Part shown: positions 33,364 through 44,600 of the stretch, in pieces
Position numbering within the stretch: the first letter of the stretch is position 1
Layout: each line of letters begins with the position of its first letter
Origin: Artemia franciscana
Taxonomy: Eukaryota > Arthropoda > Branchiopoda > Anostraca > Artemiidae
DNA: 64,000 nt
NCBI RefSeq assembly: GCF_032884065.1
Contig: NC_088883.1
Location: forward strand, 29,153,355 to 29,217,354
Direction of reading: 5' to 3'
Notes under the pieces: generated by a model
Database searches by the model: none
What the model saw: the letters and a program-made list of their open reading frames with translations, nothing else
What the model was told of the DNA's origin: nothing
Program-made: the position numbers and the translations under genes

Positions 33364-33753
33364 CACAAATCTTCGTTTGATTCTTTGAATTCAAGCATCA
33401 ATGATTCACGCCCTAGATCAATGACTGACGAACTTGGTTCGTGTAATGGGAACATTTTCTACCTGCAAAGCCCAGTCCAAATGGCATCACTCAGTTTATC
33501 AACTAGCTGTCCAGATTTGAAGGCTCCTGGGAGTTACATTGAAGATGACTGCAAAGTAATAACTATTCCAGTCCCTGACAGAAAGCTTAGTGACAACAAA
33601 GAGAGAGACTCTGTTGAAAATAATACTAAAAATAAAGTTAAAAAGGTTCACCAGAAGGAAATGGGAAAATATATTGATAGAATAAGTAGAATCGCATTTC
33701 CAGTTACATTTTTGACTGTGAATATTTTCTACTGGACTTTACTATGGATTTGA
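33364..33753 (+). CDS. Cys-loop anion channel gene A, last exon: rest of M3-M4 loop, M4 and stop
   Basis: After the acceptor taatttacag the exon starts on a whole codon, HKSSFDSLNSSINDSRPRS, and codes a long Ser-rich cytoplasmic loop with an acidic patch (IEDDCK) and a basic stretch (NTKNKVKKVHQKEMGKYI). It then reads DRISRIAFPVTFLTVNIFYW and TLLWI before TGA. 'DxxSRxxFP...NxxYW' is the classical pre-M4/M4 signature of arthropod GABA, glutamate, histamine and pH-gated chloride channels. The C-terminus ends right after M4, which is usual. Together the four exons give ~268 residues, about the usual size for the M1-to-end half. Similarity to named subfamilies could not be settled by eye. Confidence 0.93.
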   Translation, partial: HKSSFDSLNSSINDSRPRSMTDELGSCNGNIFYLQSPVQMASLSLSTSCPDLKAPGSYIEDDCKVITIPVPDRKLSDNKERDSVENNTKNKVKKVHQKEMGKYIDRISRIAFPVTFLTVNIFYWTLLWI

Positions 33754-34240
33754 ACATTTTATTTCATGGATTATGTTCTTAAGCTAGGTAGAAATTGATT
33801 TTTTTGCTCTTATGTCTCCATGTATTTTTAAAATTTTTATTTTGACTGAATGATATTTTATATCTTACATTACAGTTTTTTAGATTGTCATATATCTTTC
33901 TTTTATTTTCGAACAGAGGGCTATCAAGGAAACTTGAATGTATTAATAATCCCACTTACGTAAGAAAAGCACCATACTCTAGGGCTCTAAGAAAGTTTAC
34001 ATCAAGATGGCACACTCAAGCCTCAAAAATAGGTCACTGTTGCCAATGTTGAAATTTTCAGTGTTGTCATGTTTCTGTTCAATGTTTATCTGTTCCATTG
34101 TGGCTACAAAGAATCAGAAATAGGTGGGTTTCGTTCGTTGAATCCTAATGAAAGAATACAAATAATGTGGTTTTCCTTTGATTTCCTCTAGATGGCGCAT
34201 AGAATAGAATATAATTTATTTGATTTCTATAAATACCTTA
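33754..34240. other. 3' flank of gene A
   Basis: This should include the 3' UTR. No canonical AATAAA was noted close to the stop, so the mRNA end is not placed. Nothing else recognised. Confidence 0.4.
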
Positions 34241-34244
34241 TATG

Positions 34245-34560
34245 CACCCAGGGGACAACTTATAACCTTTGCCCTGAGGGCTGTGGGGTAGGGGATTGTC
34301 AACCACAAAGATATAATTTTCAGACCTTTCAACATCATTGAACAAAATGACTATCTTAAAATTTTGATTGGATGTGTTTTTTGGAAATTATGGGAATGGA
34401 AGGGGGTTAGTTGCCATCCAATCATTTTTGGCTATTAAAAAGGGCACTAGCTCTTTCAATATACAATAGAATGAGGCCCTTTTGAATTTTCCACGACAAT
34501 TCTTTTGATCCGAAGTGCGCTGGTCTAAGACAAACAAACAAAAACAAAAAAGAAAAAAAA
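34245..34560 (-). repeat. R3 fragment, minus orientation
   Basis: 'ccctgagggctgtggggtag', 'catcattgaacaaaatgac' and 'attaaaaagggcactagctc' match the middle of R3. Both ends are missing. Confidence 0.7.
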
Positions 34561-34592
34561 AGGAAGATTCTGCCAACATCGTTCTTTACTTT

Positions 34593-36513
34593 TAGTCCAG
34601 GACTTATAGCTCAAAAAAGGGTCGAACCCGGACAAAATTGCAATGTAAACGAAAATGGTACCAAAATGATCAGAAAAAAATTCTGTACAACATACTAAAA
34701 GTCCCCATAAATCTGAGTGGGTCGAGTACCCGAAAAACAGGGGAAAAGTGGGAAATGCGGGGGAAAATGGGAAAAATGCCGAACATGCCCAGAAAATAGT
34801 TTAAAGTGAGTTTTCTGGGGTTTTCACATACGCTGATTACGAAATTGACATCTAAAATTCAGTATAGAAAAAGAGTACTACGGAAAACGGGGAACTGGGG
34901 AAAGAGAGGAGAAAAGAGAAGAATACAGGGTAGGGGTAGAAAGCGGTTTGAAAGATATTTTCTGGGGTATTCCTATCTGGTGACTACGAAATTGAGAAAT
35001 AAAATGATATAAAAAAATCGATTAACATAAAACGGGGAAATGGGGGGGGGGAAGGGAAATATACAGAGTAGGGGTAGAAAGCATGTGAAATGTGTTTTCT
35101 GGGGATTTTCTATCTGCTGATCACGAAACTGACCCCTAAAATGAAGGAAAGAAAACGAGAACCATGAAAACCGAACAAAACTGGAGGAAACAACGGAAAG
35201 GGGGAAGGGAGGCCTGACTCCTGAGCCAGATGCTAATGGCTAATATGTAGGCCTATGGACAAAATAACTCGCTTAAGTATCAAACTTGTACTTTCTTGAA
35301 TCACAGACATTTCTTACAACCATTTGAATTACTAAACATAAAGAAAACAACCGCTTGGCAGTTATATATAAAATGGCTATTATATGTAAAATTTGCACTT
35401 TCGAAGGCAGTATAGTTGACTTGAAAAACACAACATTGATATCTCTAGTCGAGCTCCTCGTCTTCGACAATCTCGTTGTCCCTGTTCAAACAGTTGATAC
35501 CCTGACATTCTCCGCACGCGAACGTACACGCTAATCCATTATTCTTGCAGCTGCATCGGGAGTTCTCGCAGCCTGTCTTACAGTTGCATCTCACGACACT
35601 CAAAAGAGTCTGAGGTGCGGGCAACAAATGGGTCATCACAGGTGAGTATTTATGGTCTCTGAGGACCCAACCCCAGTCAGCCGGGTCGAGGTCAGCTGGT
35701 TCCCCTTTCCAACGGGATACCTGGAGGCGCACTGGCTGGGAGTGGAATGAAGCTGCAGCTTCGGTTGGCGGAAGCCTTTCAGGCTTAACAAACGCCTTAG
35801 TATTAGACGAAGAAACTTTTTCCAAGAAAATTCGATGTCGCAGCTTAGTGAGATCTTCGTTTGGTCGTGCTTTATACAAGCTGAGGAGAAGATATTCACC
35901 CGCTTTCACAATTTCATCTTTGGACGATGATTCATCCAGAAACACTTTGCATTTTTTTCTGAACACTTCGCTCTTCTTCAAAAGAGGTAGCACAGCTTGC
36001 TTTCCAAGTCCGAAAACTCGTGAGGTCGTGTCACATCCCAAGAGTGCGTGCCCTACCAGAAGCAGCCTGGATACTTCTACCATTTTTTTTGCACTTGATT
36101 TTCATATATCATTTTATTTCTCAGTTTCGTAATCACCAGATAGGAATACCCAAGAAAATATCCTTCAAACCGCTTTCTACACCTACCCTGTATTCTTCTC
36201 TTTTCTCCCCTCTTTCCCCTGTCCCGCCGTTTTCCGTAGTACTCTTTTTCTATACTGAATTTTAGATGTCAATTTCATAATCAGCGTATGTGAAAACCCC
36301 AGAAAACTCACTTTAAACTATTTTCTGGGCATGTTCGGCATTTTCCCCATTTTCCCCCGCATTTCCCCCTTTTCCCCTGTTTTTCGGGTACTCGCCCCAC
36401 TCGGATTTATGGGGACTTTTAGTATGTTGTACAGAATTTTCTTCTGATCATTTTGGTACCATTTTCGTTTATATTGCAATTTTGTCCGGGTCAAACCCTA
36501 AAAGTCCTGGACT
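34593..36513 (-). mobile_element. DNA element with ~420-bp terminal inverted repeats
   Basis: The left end 'tagtccaggacttatagctc' and right end 'ctaaaagtcctggacta' are inverted. The complementarity continues inward for about 400 bp: 'ccggacaaaattgcaat', 'ttttcgggtac', 'gaacatgcccagaaaatag', 'gaatacagggtaggggtag' and their complements. The left side also has three ~145-bp subterminal repeats, each with 'ttttctggg' and 'tacgaaattga' or similar text (34805, 34955, 35092). Ends GTCCAGG...CCTGGAC flanked by TA would fit a TA target duplication, but that is not certain. The interior holds one protein gene on the minus strand. Confidence 0.8.
35445..36083 (-). CDS. Multi-copy invertebrate protein with C-terminal CXC-like cysteine-rich domain
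   Basis: The 212-residue frame starts MVEVSRLLLVGHALLGCDTT, where GCDTT is a recognisable motif, and continues through LPPTEAAASFHSQPVRLQVS and DPADWGWVLRDHKYSPVMT. It ends in a cysteine-rich block, RCNCKTGCENSRCSCKNN then GLACTFACGECQGINCLN, spaced like a tesmin/TSO1-type CXC DNA-binding motif. The tail is acidic (DNEIVEDEELD). I recall similar uncharacterised proteins in many invertebrate genomes, usually longer at the N-terminus and repeated, which suggests a mobile-element gene. Here it lies wholly between the long inverted repeats. An ATG at 36083 follows TIR text closely, so the N-terminus may be truncated. It could be the element's own gene or a captured one. Confidence 0.65.
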   Translation of the reverse strand: MVEVSRLLLVGHALLGCDTTSRVFGLGKQAVLPLLKKSEVFRKKCKVFLDESSSKDEIVKAGEYLLLSLYKARPNEDLTKLRHRIFLEKVSSSNTKAFVKPERLPPTEAAASFHSQPVRLQVSRWKGEPADLDPADWGWVLRDHKYSPVMTHLLPAPQTLLSVVRCNCKTGCENSRCSCKNNGLACTFACGECQGINCLNRDNEIVEDEELD

Positions 36514-36634
36514 ATTTACAGCGTAACTACGTTGCCTATGATACTCAATATTAAGAAAAAAGAGAAATGTCAAGTATGCTATTTAGATGTAAATTTTCTT
36601 CAAAATTTCTATTTTCTTCAAAAGTTTATATAGT

Positions 36635-36935
36635 AAGGAGTACTACGACTACTAACAACTCACCGCAACACTGGACAGCCTTAGGCCAACAGAGTAACGT
36701 ACGTTTCTCCTCCATCCTAATCTATTCAAAGTCCCCCCTCTTTACATACTCCTAGGAAGTTCCCATTTCTGTTAAATATTCCTTTACGACATTATTCCAC
36801 CCCAACCTTGGGCAACTTACTTTAGCCGTAGATGGTTGGTCGCAAAAGAAAAATCTCTGGCAATCTTTCATCCTTCATCTGCAAAACGTATCAGGGCTAT
36901 CTCAGCCATAAGTAAGGCAAGGAGTTATGCGGCTT
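36635..36935 (-). pseudogene. RTE 3' end relic, minus strand
   Basis: 'ctactaacaactcaccgcaa', 'attccaccccaacc' and 'gatggttggtcgcaaaag' are the complement of the ORF2 tail and TAG tract (compare 4920-4700). It is heavily mutated. Confidence 0.8.
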
Positions 36936-37159
36936 AAAACAGAACTCTAAACAATAGAGTCTTGATAACAATAAATACGCCAAAAGAATTAAATTTTCAT
37001 GCTTGTTCGAGATATAAAAAATTCATCAAGTTTACTTTTACCAAATCAAAATTTACCAGGTTGAGAAAATTTGCCCAATTTATGAAAAAGAGAAGACACA
37101 CCGTCAAAACATCTAGTGATTTTATCACACAATCAGGTTCAGCATATAAGAAATCCCTA

Positions 37160-37500
37160 CTGTAGGGATACAAAGCTTCTGTATACAAAATTGTGGAATT
37201 TTTTCATTTTCTGCCAGAAGAATGATCACGGATGGATGTTTATATGTTTGTTTGCCTCACGGGTGTTCGCATCGAACAAGTGATCCCAGAATATCGGGTG
37301 AGGGCTAATTTGATCCAAAATCAAAAGTCCTTTTACCATTTTTTAGATACCAAAATATTGGAGGGCAGCTAGCCCTTTCCCCCAAGTGTCACCTTTTCTT
37401 CCAAAGTCACCCAATACAAATTTTGAGATAACATTTATTTTTAGCATAATCGAAAGATCTAATAACTTCGTCTTGAGGATGACTCGGCATTATTTAAGAA
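37160..37500 (+). repeat. R3 fragment, plus orientation
   Basis: 'ttctgccagaagaatgatca', 'atcgaacaagtgatcccag' and 'ttggagggcagctagccc' match the central part of R3, diverged. Confidence 0.7.
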
Positions 37501-37559
37501 GCATCAGAAATTAGATAAAAAAACAAATTTTTTTCATACTATTTGTATATATACGCAAT

Positions 37560-37850
37560 ATTAAAATATCATACGGAAAGAAATTATTGCGAATATGAGG
37601 GGAGCTTCACCGTTATCAATACCTCGCTCTTTACGCTAGAATTTCTTGTACTTTAAAAAAGCTTAATATCCTAACTAAACGGCCCTTGTGTTTCAGGAGT
37701 CAATCTTAAATAATTTGAACTAAAAGTCAAACTTTAGCGTAAAGAGCAAGGCATTAAAGAGGAGTAGTACCTCTCACATACGCATTAATTTCTGTTCGTT
37801 TTAAGTTTTAATGTTGGTCCTAGTTGAAAAAACTTGTTTTTTTATTTCAT
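37560..37850. repeat. R2 foldback element, diverged
   Basis: 'cctcgctctttacgctagaa' and 'actttagcgtaaagagcaag' face each other across ~80 bp. The right flank is 'ttctgttcgttttaag'. Confidence 0.8.
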
Positions 37851-37959
37851 TCCTAATTAACATCACAACGTTTGCTTAGCGATAGCATAGTCTCCCTTGC
37901 ATTATTGTAATTTTTTCTGGTCTTATGATCTGAAAAAAATGGTTATTGAGGAAGGTTAA

Positions 37960-38245
37960 TTAAAAAAAACAAGTTTTTTTAACGGGAAGTAAGGAGAGAC
38001 ATTAAAACTTAAAACGAACAGAAATTACTTCGTATATGAAAGGGCTACTTCCTCATCAACACCCCGCTCTTTACGCTAAAGTTTGACTCTTTCTCTTAAT
38101 TCTACTTTTTAAAACAGTAAAAAACTTTAGCGTAAAGAGCAGGGCATTGATGAGGAAGCAGCCCTTTCATATACGGAGTAATTTCTGTTCGTTTTAAGTT
38201 TTAATGTCGCTCCTTACTTCCCGTTAAAAAAAAACTTATTTTTTT
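37960..38245. repeat. R2 foldback element, near-perfect arms
   Basis: The arms of roughly 115 bp run from 'caagtttttttaacgggaag' to 'ccgctctttacgctaaag'. They are mirrored by 'actttagcgtaaagagcagg' to 'cttcccgttaaaaaaaaac' with very few mismatches. The centre of about 30 bp is 'ttctacttttt'-like. Confidence 0.9.
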
Positions 38246-38539
38246 AAATTTAATCTCTGGACGTTTTTGAATCAATGCTTGTTTTGATTTTGGCTCTCCG
38301 CAGATGAATAATTAAAACGAAATTTGCATATTTTTTTTTTTTTTGGCTAATTGGCTTTCTCGTAGTTTTGATCGAGTGATTTTGAGAAAAAATGGAACGG
38401 GGGAGGAGGCCTAGTTGCCCTCCGATTTTTGGTTACTTAAAAAGACAACTAGAACTTTTAATTTTTTACGAATGTTTATTAGTAAAATATATACGTAACT
38501 TACAAATTAGTTTACGTAACAAACTTCTGTATTCTCATG

Positions 38540-38800
38540 TTTTTATTACATATATGAAGGGATTCACCCCCTCGTCAATAACTCGCTCTTTACACTAAAG
38601 CTTAAATCTTGCCACAATTTCTTAAGAATGACCCCTGAATCACAAAAGCAGTAGAATAAATAGTTGAAATTACTAAAAATGCTTTAGCGTAAAGAGCGAG
38701 GTATTAGGAGGAGGTGAACCCATCATACACGTAATGATTTCTGTTCGTTTCAAGTTTTAATGCTTCTCCTTACTTTCAGTTGAAAAAACTTTTTCATATT
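38540..38800. repeat. R2 foldback element next to R3
   Basis: 'caataactcgctctttacac' and 'gcgtaaagagcgaggtatta' form the inner arms. The right flank is 'tctccttactttcagttg'. An R3 fragment follows at 38835. Confidence 0.8.
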
Positions 38801-38834
38801 TATTTTTTCATTCTTTTTTTAATAATGCTAGAAA

Positions 38835-39085
38835 ATCCTGCTCTCCCTTCATGAAAATTTTCTTCCCCCAGGACAAATTCCTCCAAGGAAAGTTCCCCCA
38901 GCACATTCCCCTCTTCTCAACCTCCCCCTTCAACCTAAAAATCCCCCGGAAAACGTCTGTACTCTTCCAAATAACCATTACTATATGTAAGCACTGGTCA
39001 AAGTTTGTAACTTGTGGCCCCTCCCACGGGGACTGTTGGGGAGTAAGTCGTCCCCAAAAACATAGTTATAAGGTTTTTTTGAAGC
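38835..39085 (-). repeat. R3 fragment, minus orientation, cut by LINE insertion
   Basis: 'aaaatcctgctctcccttc', 'taaccattactatatgtaag' and 'ggggagtaagtcgtcccca' match R3. The match stops at 39085, where the LINE 3' end begins. Confidence 0.75.
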
Positions 39086-39625
39086 CAGATCTTTGAAGCA
39101 ACCGTCCGCTCCGTACTCCTTTACGGATGCGAGACATGGCCCCTGAAAGCAGCGGATGTTCTTGCTCTCAAAGTATTCGACCACTCCTGCCTGAGACAAA
39201 TCCTCGGTGTCTCCCTCCGAGACAGAATTAGCAACGTCGAAATTCGTAGACGATGCCACCAGAAGCATGACATTGAAGCCCTAATAAAAGAACGCCGCCT
39301 AACTTGGTTTGGCCATGTTTGTCGGAGGTCAGATGACACCCTCACTAAAAAGGCGCTATACTGCAAACCCCTCGCACACTGGAAGAAGAAGCGAGGTGGA
39401 CAAGTCAAGACCTGGCTTAACACACTCAAGGCGGACCTAGAGCCGATTGGTGGTTTCCGACGACACGGCCGAAGATGGGACAAGCAGTGGCTTGAAATAT
39501 GTGCACCACACACACACGACCGAGCGGCTTGAAACTCAACCGTCTGCCAGATCATAGCGCCAGGGAGAGCTGAAGAGCTTGTGTCCTGAAACAATAAAAA
39601 AAAAATCAAAATCAATCAATCATTA
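39086..39625 (+). pseudogene. 5'-truncated LINE 3' end (C-terminal part of ORF2)
   Basis: The plus frame from 39086 reads EATVRSVLLYGCETW, PLKAADVLALKVFDHSCLRQ, ILGVSLRDRISNVEIRRRC, ERRLTWFGHVCRRSDDTL and ends WDKQWLEICAPHTHDRAA before TGA at 39530. YGCETW followed by LTWFGHVCR is the usual tail downstream of the reverse transcriptase in non-LTR elements. It differs from the window's main RTE-like family. A TCAA-rich tail (about 39605-39625) follows. There is no ATG and the 5' end is missing, typical of 5'-truncated retroposition. It appears to have landed in an R3 copy. Confidence 0.88.
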
Positions 39626-40000
39626 TTATCGGATTACAATTATCATAGGAGTACCAGCTTCCAGATATCATCAAGGGTACGTTTAGAGTATCATGCTCTC
39701 AAAGGATGAAGAAATTCCAAAATATTTGGTTAAAACAGAAAAATCATTAAGAATTTGGGTTAAGTATGCTAGGGATTTTAACTATGCTGAGGTATTTTTC
39801 GTATGCTAGACTTGCTATAATATTTTTCGCCATGATTTACTCCCCTATCGCAAAAAAAAATAAATTTATTATACCCCCAACTCCCACAAAAATATTCTGG
39901 AACAAACCTAGTTTAATTTAATATTTAAAAGTCTAATAAATGGAAAATTATTATTAAAACCGTATAAATCCTTTGAAGTGACTTTTCTTCGCATGATTGA
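39626..40000. other. No feature recognised
   Basis: AT-rich spacer between the LINE end and the next repeat region. Confidence 0.5.
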
Positions 40001-41040
40001 TGGCATTATTTACATCCAAGCTTTCCAGTTTAATTTTATAGTTTTCAATAATTCTATATTTTAATAATTTTGTTATATAATTCTATAACTTTTTCTATCA
40101 TTTTTACATTTTGCAACCTGATTTGGGATCCAGTGTCTAGAATCCTAGATTCTTGAAGTTTATAGATTCCTTCTAGAATCAAAGAAAAAAAGAGAAATTT
40201 CTGTCCTATCCTTCTGTATTAAAAAGTTTTCTCGAATTCCATTGGTTTATATTTAACAACTCGTCATTTTTTTTATGTAAACTTATGGAATTTGTAAGCC
40301 ATTTTTAGGTAACTTTCAAGTGTTCAATTACCTCCAAGTTTTATCAGTATATTCGCATTTAGTGGAATAATACAAAATTAAATTTTCCCCTCTTGCATAG
40401 TCCTTTTTGTACAAATTAAACAACATAAACGGGTGATTCATCATAACGAAAAGTATAAAAAACACTCTTATGCAAGAATTAATAGGGCAAGGGAAGAACA
40501 CGTGCCCGTGGCCATAGTTCAGATCTTAAGTTCGGATCACATCGAATCAGATCGATCAGATAGATAAAACAAACTACTGCCTTAGGAAAGGTTTAAACTT
40601 TTTGTTTTTAGGATTTACCATCCAGGATTTATCTAGAAGATCCATTCCTCACAGGATTCAATAAGTCACAAAATATTTGCTTAAAGCGGACAAGTTCTAA
40701 TGAATTGGGTTTATTGAAGGTGGTGTTCTATGATTCACACCATCTCCTGTAAAAAACTGAGATAATTCATATAATCTTCTCTCACGAAAAGGGGATGGAA
40801 CAAATTGATTAACATTTCAATTTTTAAATATCTGATAAGAATAGGATATTGTCTGTAAAATTGTCTAAATTTTTCAGACGAATTTACTTCGCACAACTGA
40901 TGGCATTATGCGTACCCAAACTTTCAAGTGTTTTCTATAAATCTAGGACCCTAAGTTCTGGGAGTTTCTAGCCTCCTTCTAGAACTGAACAAAAAAATAT
41001 AAGATATCGTTTCTATTCTTCCGTGTTACAAGGTGTGCTG
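40000..41040. repeat. Diverged direct repeat, two copies ~870 bp apart
   Basis: 'cttcgcatgattgatggcat' (~39990) and 'cttcgcacaactgatggcat' (~40890) each lead into 'ccaagctttcc/aactttca', 'gttt(c)tagattcc' and 'attcttccgtgtta'-like text. No gene is seen between them. Confidence 0.55.
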
Positions 41041-41079
41041 GATTTTCATTGTTGTTTTGTGATGTACTATCACAAGCTA

Positions 41080-41440
41080 CTCAAAATATTATTTATTTCT
41101 GGGGATAAGAAGGGAGGTATCACCTTGTAGTATCTTTGGGGACATGAACCATATTTTTCCATAGAAAAATCTTTCCAGAAAATTTGTTCCTCGCTTAGAA
41201 TTTCCCATAAACTATTCCACCGTAACATTCTATCCCTATGTAAGATTGCGCATACAAAGAGGAAAAAAAAGACAAATCAAAGTATTTTGTACAAGAATTT
41301 AGGGTAATTTTTCCCAAAAAGTTTCTCTCTATTGAAAATTCCCCAAGACAATCCTACCTATGCAAAAACTCTACCGTAGAAATGTCCGTATGTTTTCCAA
41401 TAATAAATACTAATTCTATGCAATGGGCAAATTTTAAAAC
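41080..41440 (-). repeat. R3-related repeat fragment split by piggyBac
   Basis: 'ttgaaaattccccaagacaa', 'ttccaataataaatacta' and 'gcaatgggcaaattttaaaa' resemble 26980-27130 and 52500-52620. The piggyBac element then interrupts at TTAA (41441). R3-like text 'aaaaggcactaaaccttct' resumes at 44252. Confidence 0.55.
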
Positions 41441-41444
41441 TTAA

Positions 41445-44247
41445 CCCTTTCAGACCTGAACCAAGAAGGAGTTGCGTAAAAATTCTGAAAATAGCAGAGA
41501 GTGATCCTGGAGGTTCAACTAGAACAGGTTTATTTTTTTAATTTTTATTTCATTCCATATCCAAAATGTGAATGGTTACCATATGGTCACGTCAAATATA
41601 TACAGATACTATTTTAGGTGAAAATTTGTGAAACAGTTGTGATCTGAGTTCAAACACAGTCGAACTTTGCACTTCGAACACATGATTCGACTGGCTCCAC
41701 CCCTAACGCACTTCTCATAGCGACACCTTCTCTTTTAAGTCGTATCCGGAAAATGCGAGGTCTGGTCAAACCTCACTGATTCCGATGGCATCCCGTCTCG
41801 CAAGGTAGTCGTATTGCGCTTGGTCACTGATAAGAATGGTCTTCCAACTCGAGGACTTGGAGATACGCCAGTAAGAACCAACCCACGAGCAATATCCATT
41901 TTGAAGTACAGCAGAGACATTTGCTGAACATTGATCTGCTGACACTGTCGGCGGTGTATCAGCCAGGCGTTGTTCACAGCCATGTCAAAGAAGTGGTACA
42001 CAATCCTCATATACCATTTATTAGAGCGAATGTCAGTCCTGTAAAGCTCCAGGAACATGTCAGCAAGATCTACGCCCCCCATTGATTTGTTGTAGTCACC
42101 GACGATTCGGGGGCGATCAACTTCGACGTATTTCCGTGTTGTGTCATCCCATCTCTGACACTTATCAATTGGGGTGACTGCACAGTATGAAGAAGTCAAA
42201 TGGACTGGTTTGTTGTCATACCATTTTACTATCGATACTTCTGAATGTCTTTCAAAATGGAAGTCCACTGACCCTCGTCCTTTCTTCTTCATGTTTGCGT
42301 CGGTATCTAGAACAGCGCCTCTCATTCTGTTGCTGCGTATCGTACCACATGACTCGATGCCATATTCAACCCGGAGATTGTGAATGAGATCGATGCCAGT
42401 ATAGAAGTTATCAAAGAACAACTTGAAGTTCATGAACCTTGGCAGATTTTCTACAAGCCGAAGGACAACGTCAGTACCTTGGCCAAGTTCAGAAATTTCA
42501 ACAGCTCCTTTTCCTGTATATATCTCTATGTAATACACTATTCCGCTGATGCCGGCTCTCGTGAAAACCTTTACACCCCACGAGTGGGGCTTGTCCTTCA
42601 AGTACTGTCGAAATCCAATTCTTCCTTTGAACGGGATCATCTGTTTGTCAATACTTTGGATCTCTTCAGGGTCTATTTTTTTCAGATTCTCCCTGAATAA
42701 AAACGGGATCATCTGTTTGTCAATACTTTGGATCTCTTCAGGGTCTATTTTTTTCAGATTCTCCCTGAATGCGTCGTATAGTCTTCTGATCTTGAACAGT
42801 TTATCATGACCAACCTCCGCTTTCGGTATCATTAAGGTGTCATCGCAAATTCTTCTTTCTCATGGCATTCAGATTCGTTTGGTCCACAATGTTTGAAAGA
42901 ATGTCTTTTGTGATAAATATTCGGAAGAGATCAAGGGGCGTTTGTACCTCGTCAAGGTGTGGCATAGAACCCTTCCATGTAATATTTCGAGGTTCGGGCT
43001 CCTTTTTTATCCACTTGTATTGCTTTGCCTCCTTCGCTACCTTCTTTTTTGCCACTGGTTTTGCCGTGACCTGAGGAGCATCAGTTGGAGTTACTAGACC
43101 GGCCACTGCTTGGGAAGGAGCATTTTTTTGAGCTCTTGTAAGGACAAAGGGTTCAGCAGGTGCAGTAACTGTTGCTGACTGTATTGCAGAAGAAGCTGAC
43201 ACTGGTGCTGATAATGTGCTTGAAGAACTGTTTGACGCTGTTATATCATTCAAGCCTGGGAGAGGCAAATCGAACTGATCCGTGTCATCGCCATTGTCTA
43301 ACTCGAACCTGCCAAGCATTGCTAAAGGGATGTCGTCTGTGTGGTCGATATCCTCTTCATCTCTTCCATCTTCATTGCCATAACAGTTGAGAGAACGTAA
43401 AGGCTGAAATTCTTGATCTGGATTGTCTGGTGCCCACTTTGGGTCGTCATCGTCGGAAGAGATATCGAGATCTGAATCACAATCAGGTATGAATAAAAGC
43501 CTTGCTGCTTCTTCTGCTTTCATTTTCTCGGTAACTCTTCTACTTCTTTCCTTGATCAGTCTCTCTTCCAAGGGCTTGGGACCATGACCTCTCATGGAGT
43601 CAGAGCGCGTGCTTGGATCAGCTGAAAAGAAATTCAAGGTAAGTGCATCACTTAATAATAACAATAATAATAGTATATTACAATAAAATAGGCCATTGGC
43701 CTCAACACTTGCCTGAGGCATCCCACAAAATAGCTTTTTTACCCTTGTTTCAGTAAAAAGGAGGAACAGAAAGAAAATTTGCCTATTCCCAATCATAAAA
43801 AGGACTTGCTGCCTCGTTTGCTGTACAAATCTGCCTAGGTATGGTTTGGCACTGAATGCCTGACGTGACCATTTGGTAACCGATCGTTAGCAACCTTGTT
43901 TGCGGCTAAACTACAGCTCAGAATTAGACTAGTGATATCTCATTCGAAAGAACGCATTCCTAGCTACAAAATAAGATCATAATCAGGCTCTGAACTTACC
44001 AGAAACGTCCAGGTCATCGAGGTCGAAATCTGCACCTTTCCTCTTTTTCGACATTTTATGTCTTTTCTAAACTTGGACGCTCGCTCGACCGCTCGGGTAA
44101 AGCCTTGAGGGACAATAAATTCAAACGCGACAGAGTCAAGTAAGCGCTATCTAGTGGAAAAGAAATCACGGTTGTGACTTTGTCGAGTCGAGAGAAAAAA
44201 AATAGGAGGCGAGCGGTATCCGTATGCTGACCACAGGCATGAAAGGG
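41445..44247 (-). mobile_element. piggyBac-type transposon with TTAA target duplications
   Basis: The left terminus ccctttcagacctg (41445) and the reverse complement of the right terminus, ccctttcatgcctg (44247), form a short imperfect inverted repeat. Each is bounded by TTAA (41441-41444 and 44248-44251), the invariant piggyBac target. The element is 2803 bp long and holds one transposase gene on the minus strand. Complete ends with a damaged gene suggest it could move only with help from another copy. Confidence 0.9.
41735..44054 (-). pseudogene. piggyBac-like (PGBD/DDE_Tnp_1_7) transposase, intron-containing, damaged
   Basis: Exon 1 (44054-44000) reads MSKKRKGADFDLDDLDVS and a donor gtaagt. 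Exon 2 starts at 43621 after ttttcag, in matching phase (ADPSTRSDSMRGHG). A long acidic N-terminus (DSDLDISSDDDDPKWAPD) leads to the start of the DDE domain (TPLDLFRIFITKDILSNIVD, QTNLNAMRKKN), then a stop at 42840. About 100 residues normally found here are absent, and the frame shifts to 42832-41735. There DKLFKIRRL, SIDKQMIPFKGRIGFRQYL (first catalytic Asp), FFDNFYTG (second) and NKSMGGVDLADM (third) are present. A 72-bp in-frame duplication (42631-42702 and 42703-42774) repeats the SIDKQM block. The cysteine-rich C-terminal domain of some relatives is not seen within this frame. Confidence 0.9.
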
Positions 44248-44251
44248 TTAA

Positions 44252-44600
44252 AAAGGCACTAAACCTTCTGCAATGAGATTCTCTGGGTGTTATTTTTTTT
44301 AGGATTTGCCTAAAAGAATGTATTTTAATGCCAAGACATCTCAACTCTCATTGAGCCTTCAGAAAAATTCATAATTTATTCGAAGTAAGAGATGATAGGA
44401 GGATGGAGGTAGAAATTTATTGATAGTCCCCAGATATCTCTAGTTTTTTTTTTTAAGTTGAAAGTGATTGGAGAGCAGCTAGTCATAAAGGGTTTTCCCA
44501 GGGGGATATTTTCCGTTGGTATTTTTGGGAGGTGGGTGGAATGCCAGCCACCGTTTGACCATGTCATTTCATGACCTTGATTTTTTCTGATTTATATTTA
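44252..44600 (-). repeat. R3-like flank and AT-rich sequence
   Basis: 'aaaaggcactaaaccttctg' continues the R3-like repeat interrupted by piggyBac. The rest ('gagagcagctagtcataaag', 'ttcccagggggatattttc') is a diverged relative of the R3 outer half. Confidence 0.45.
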
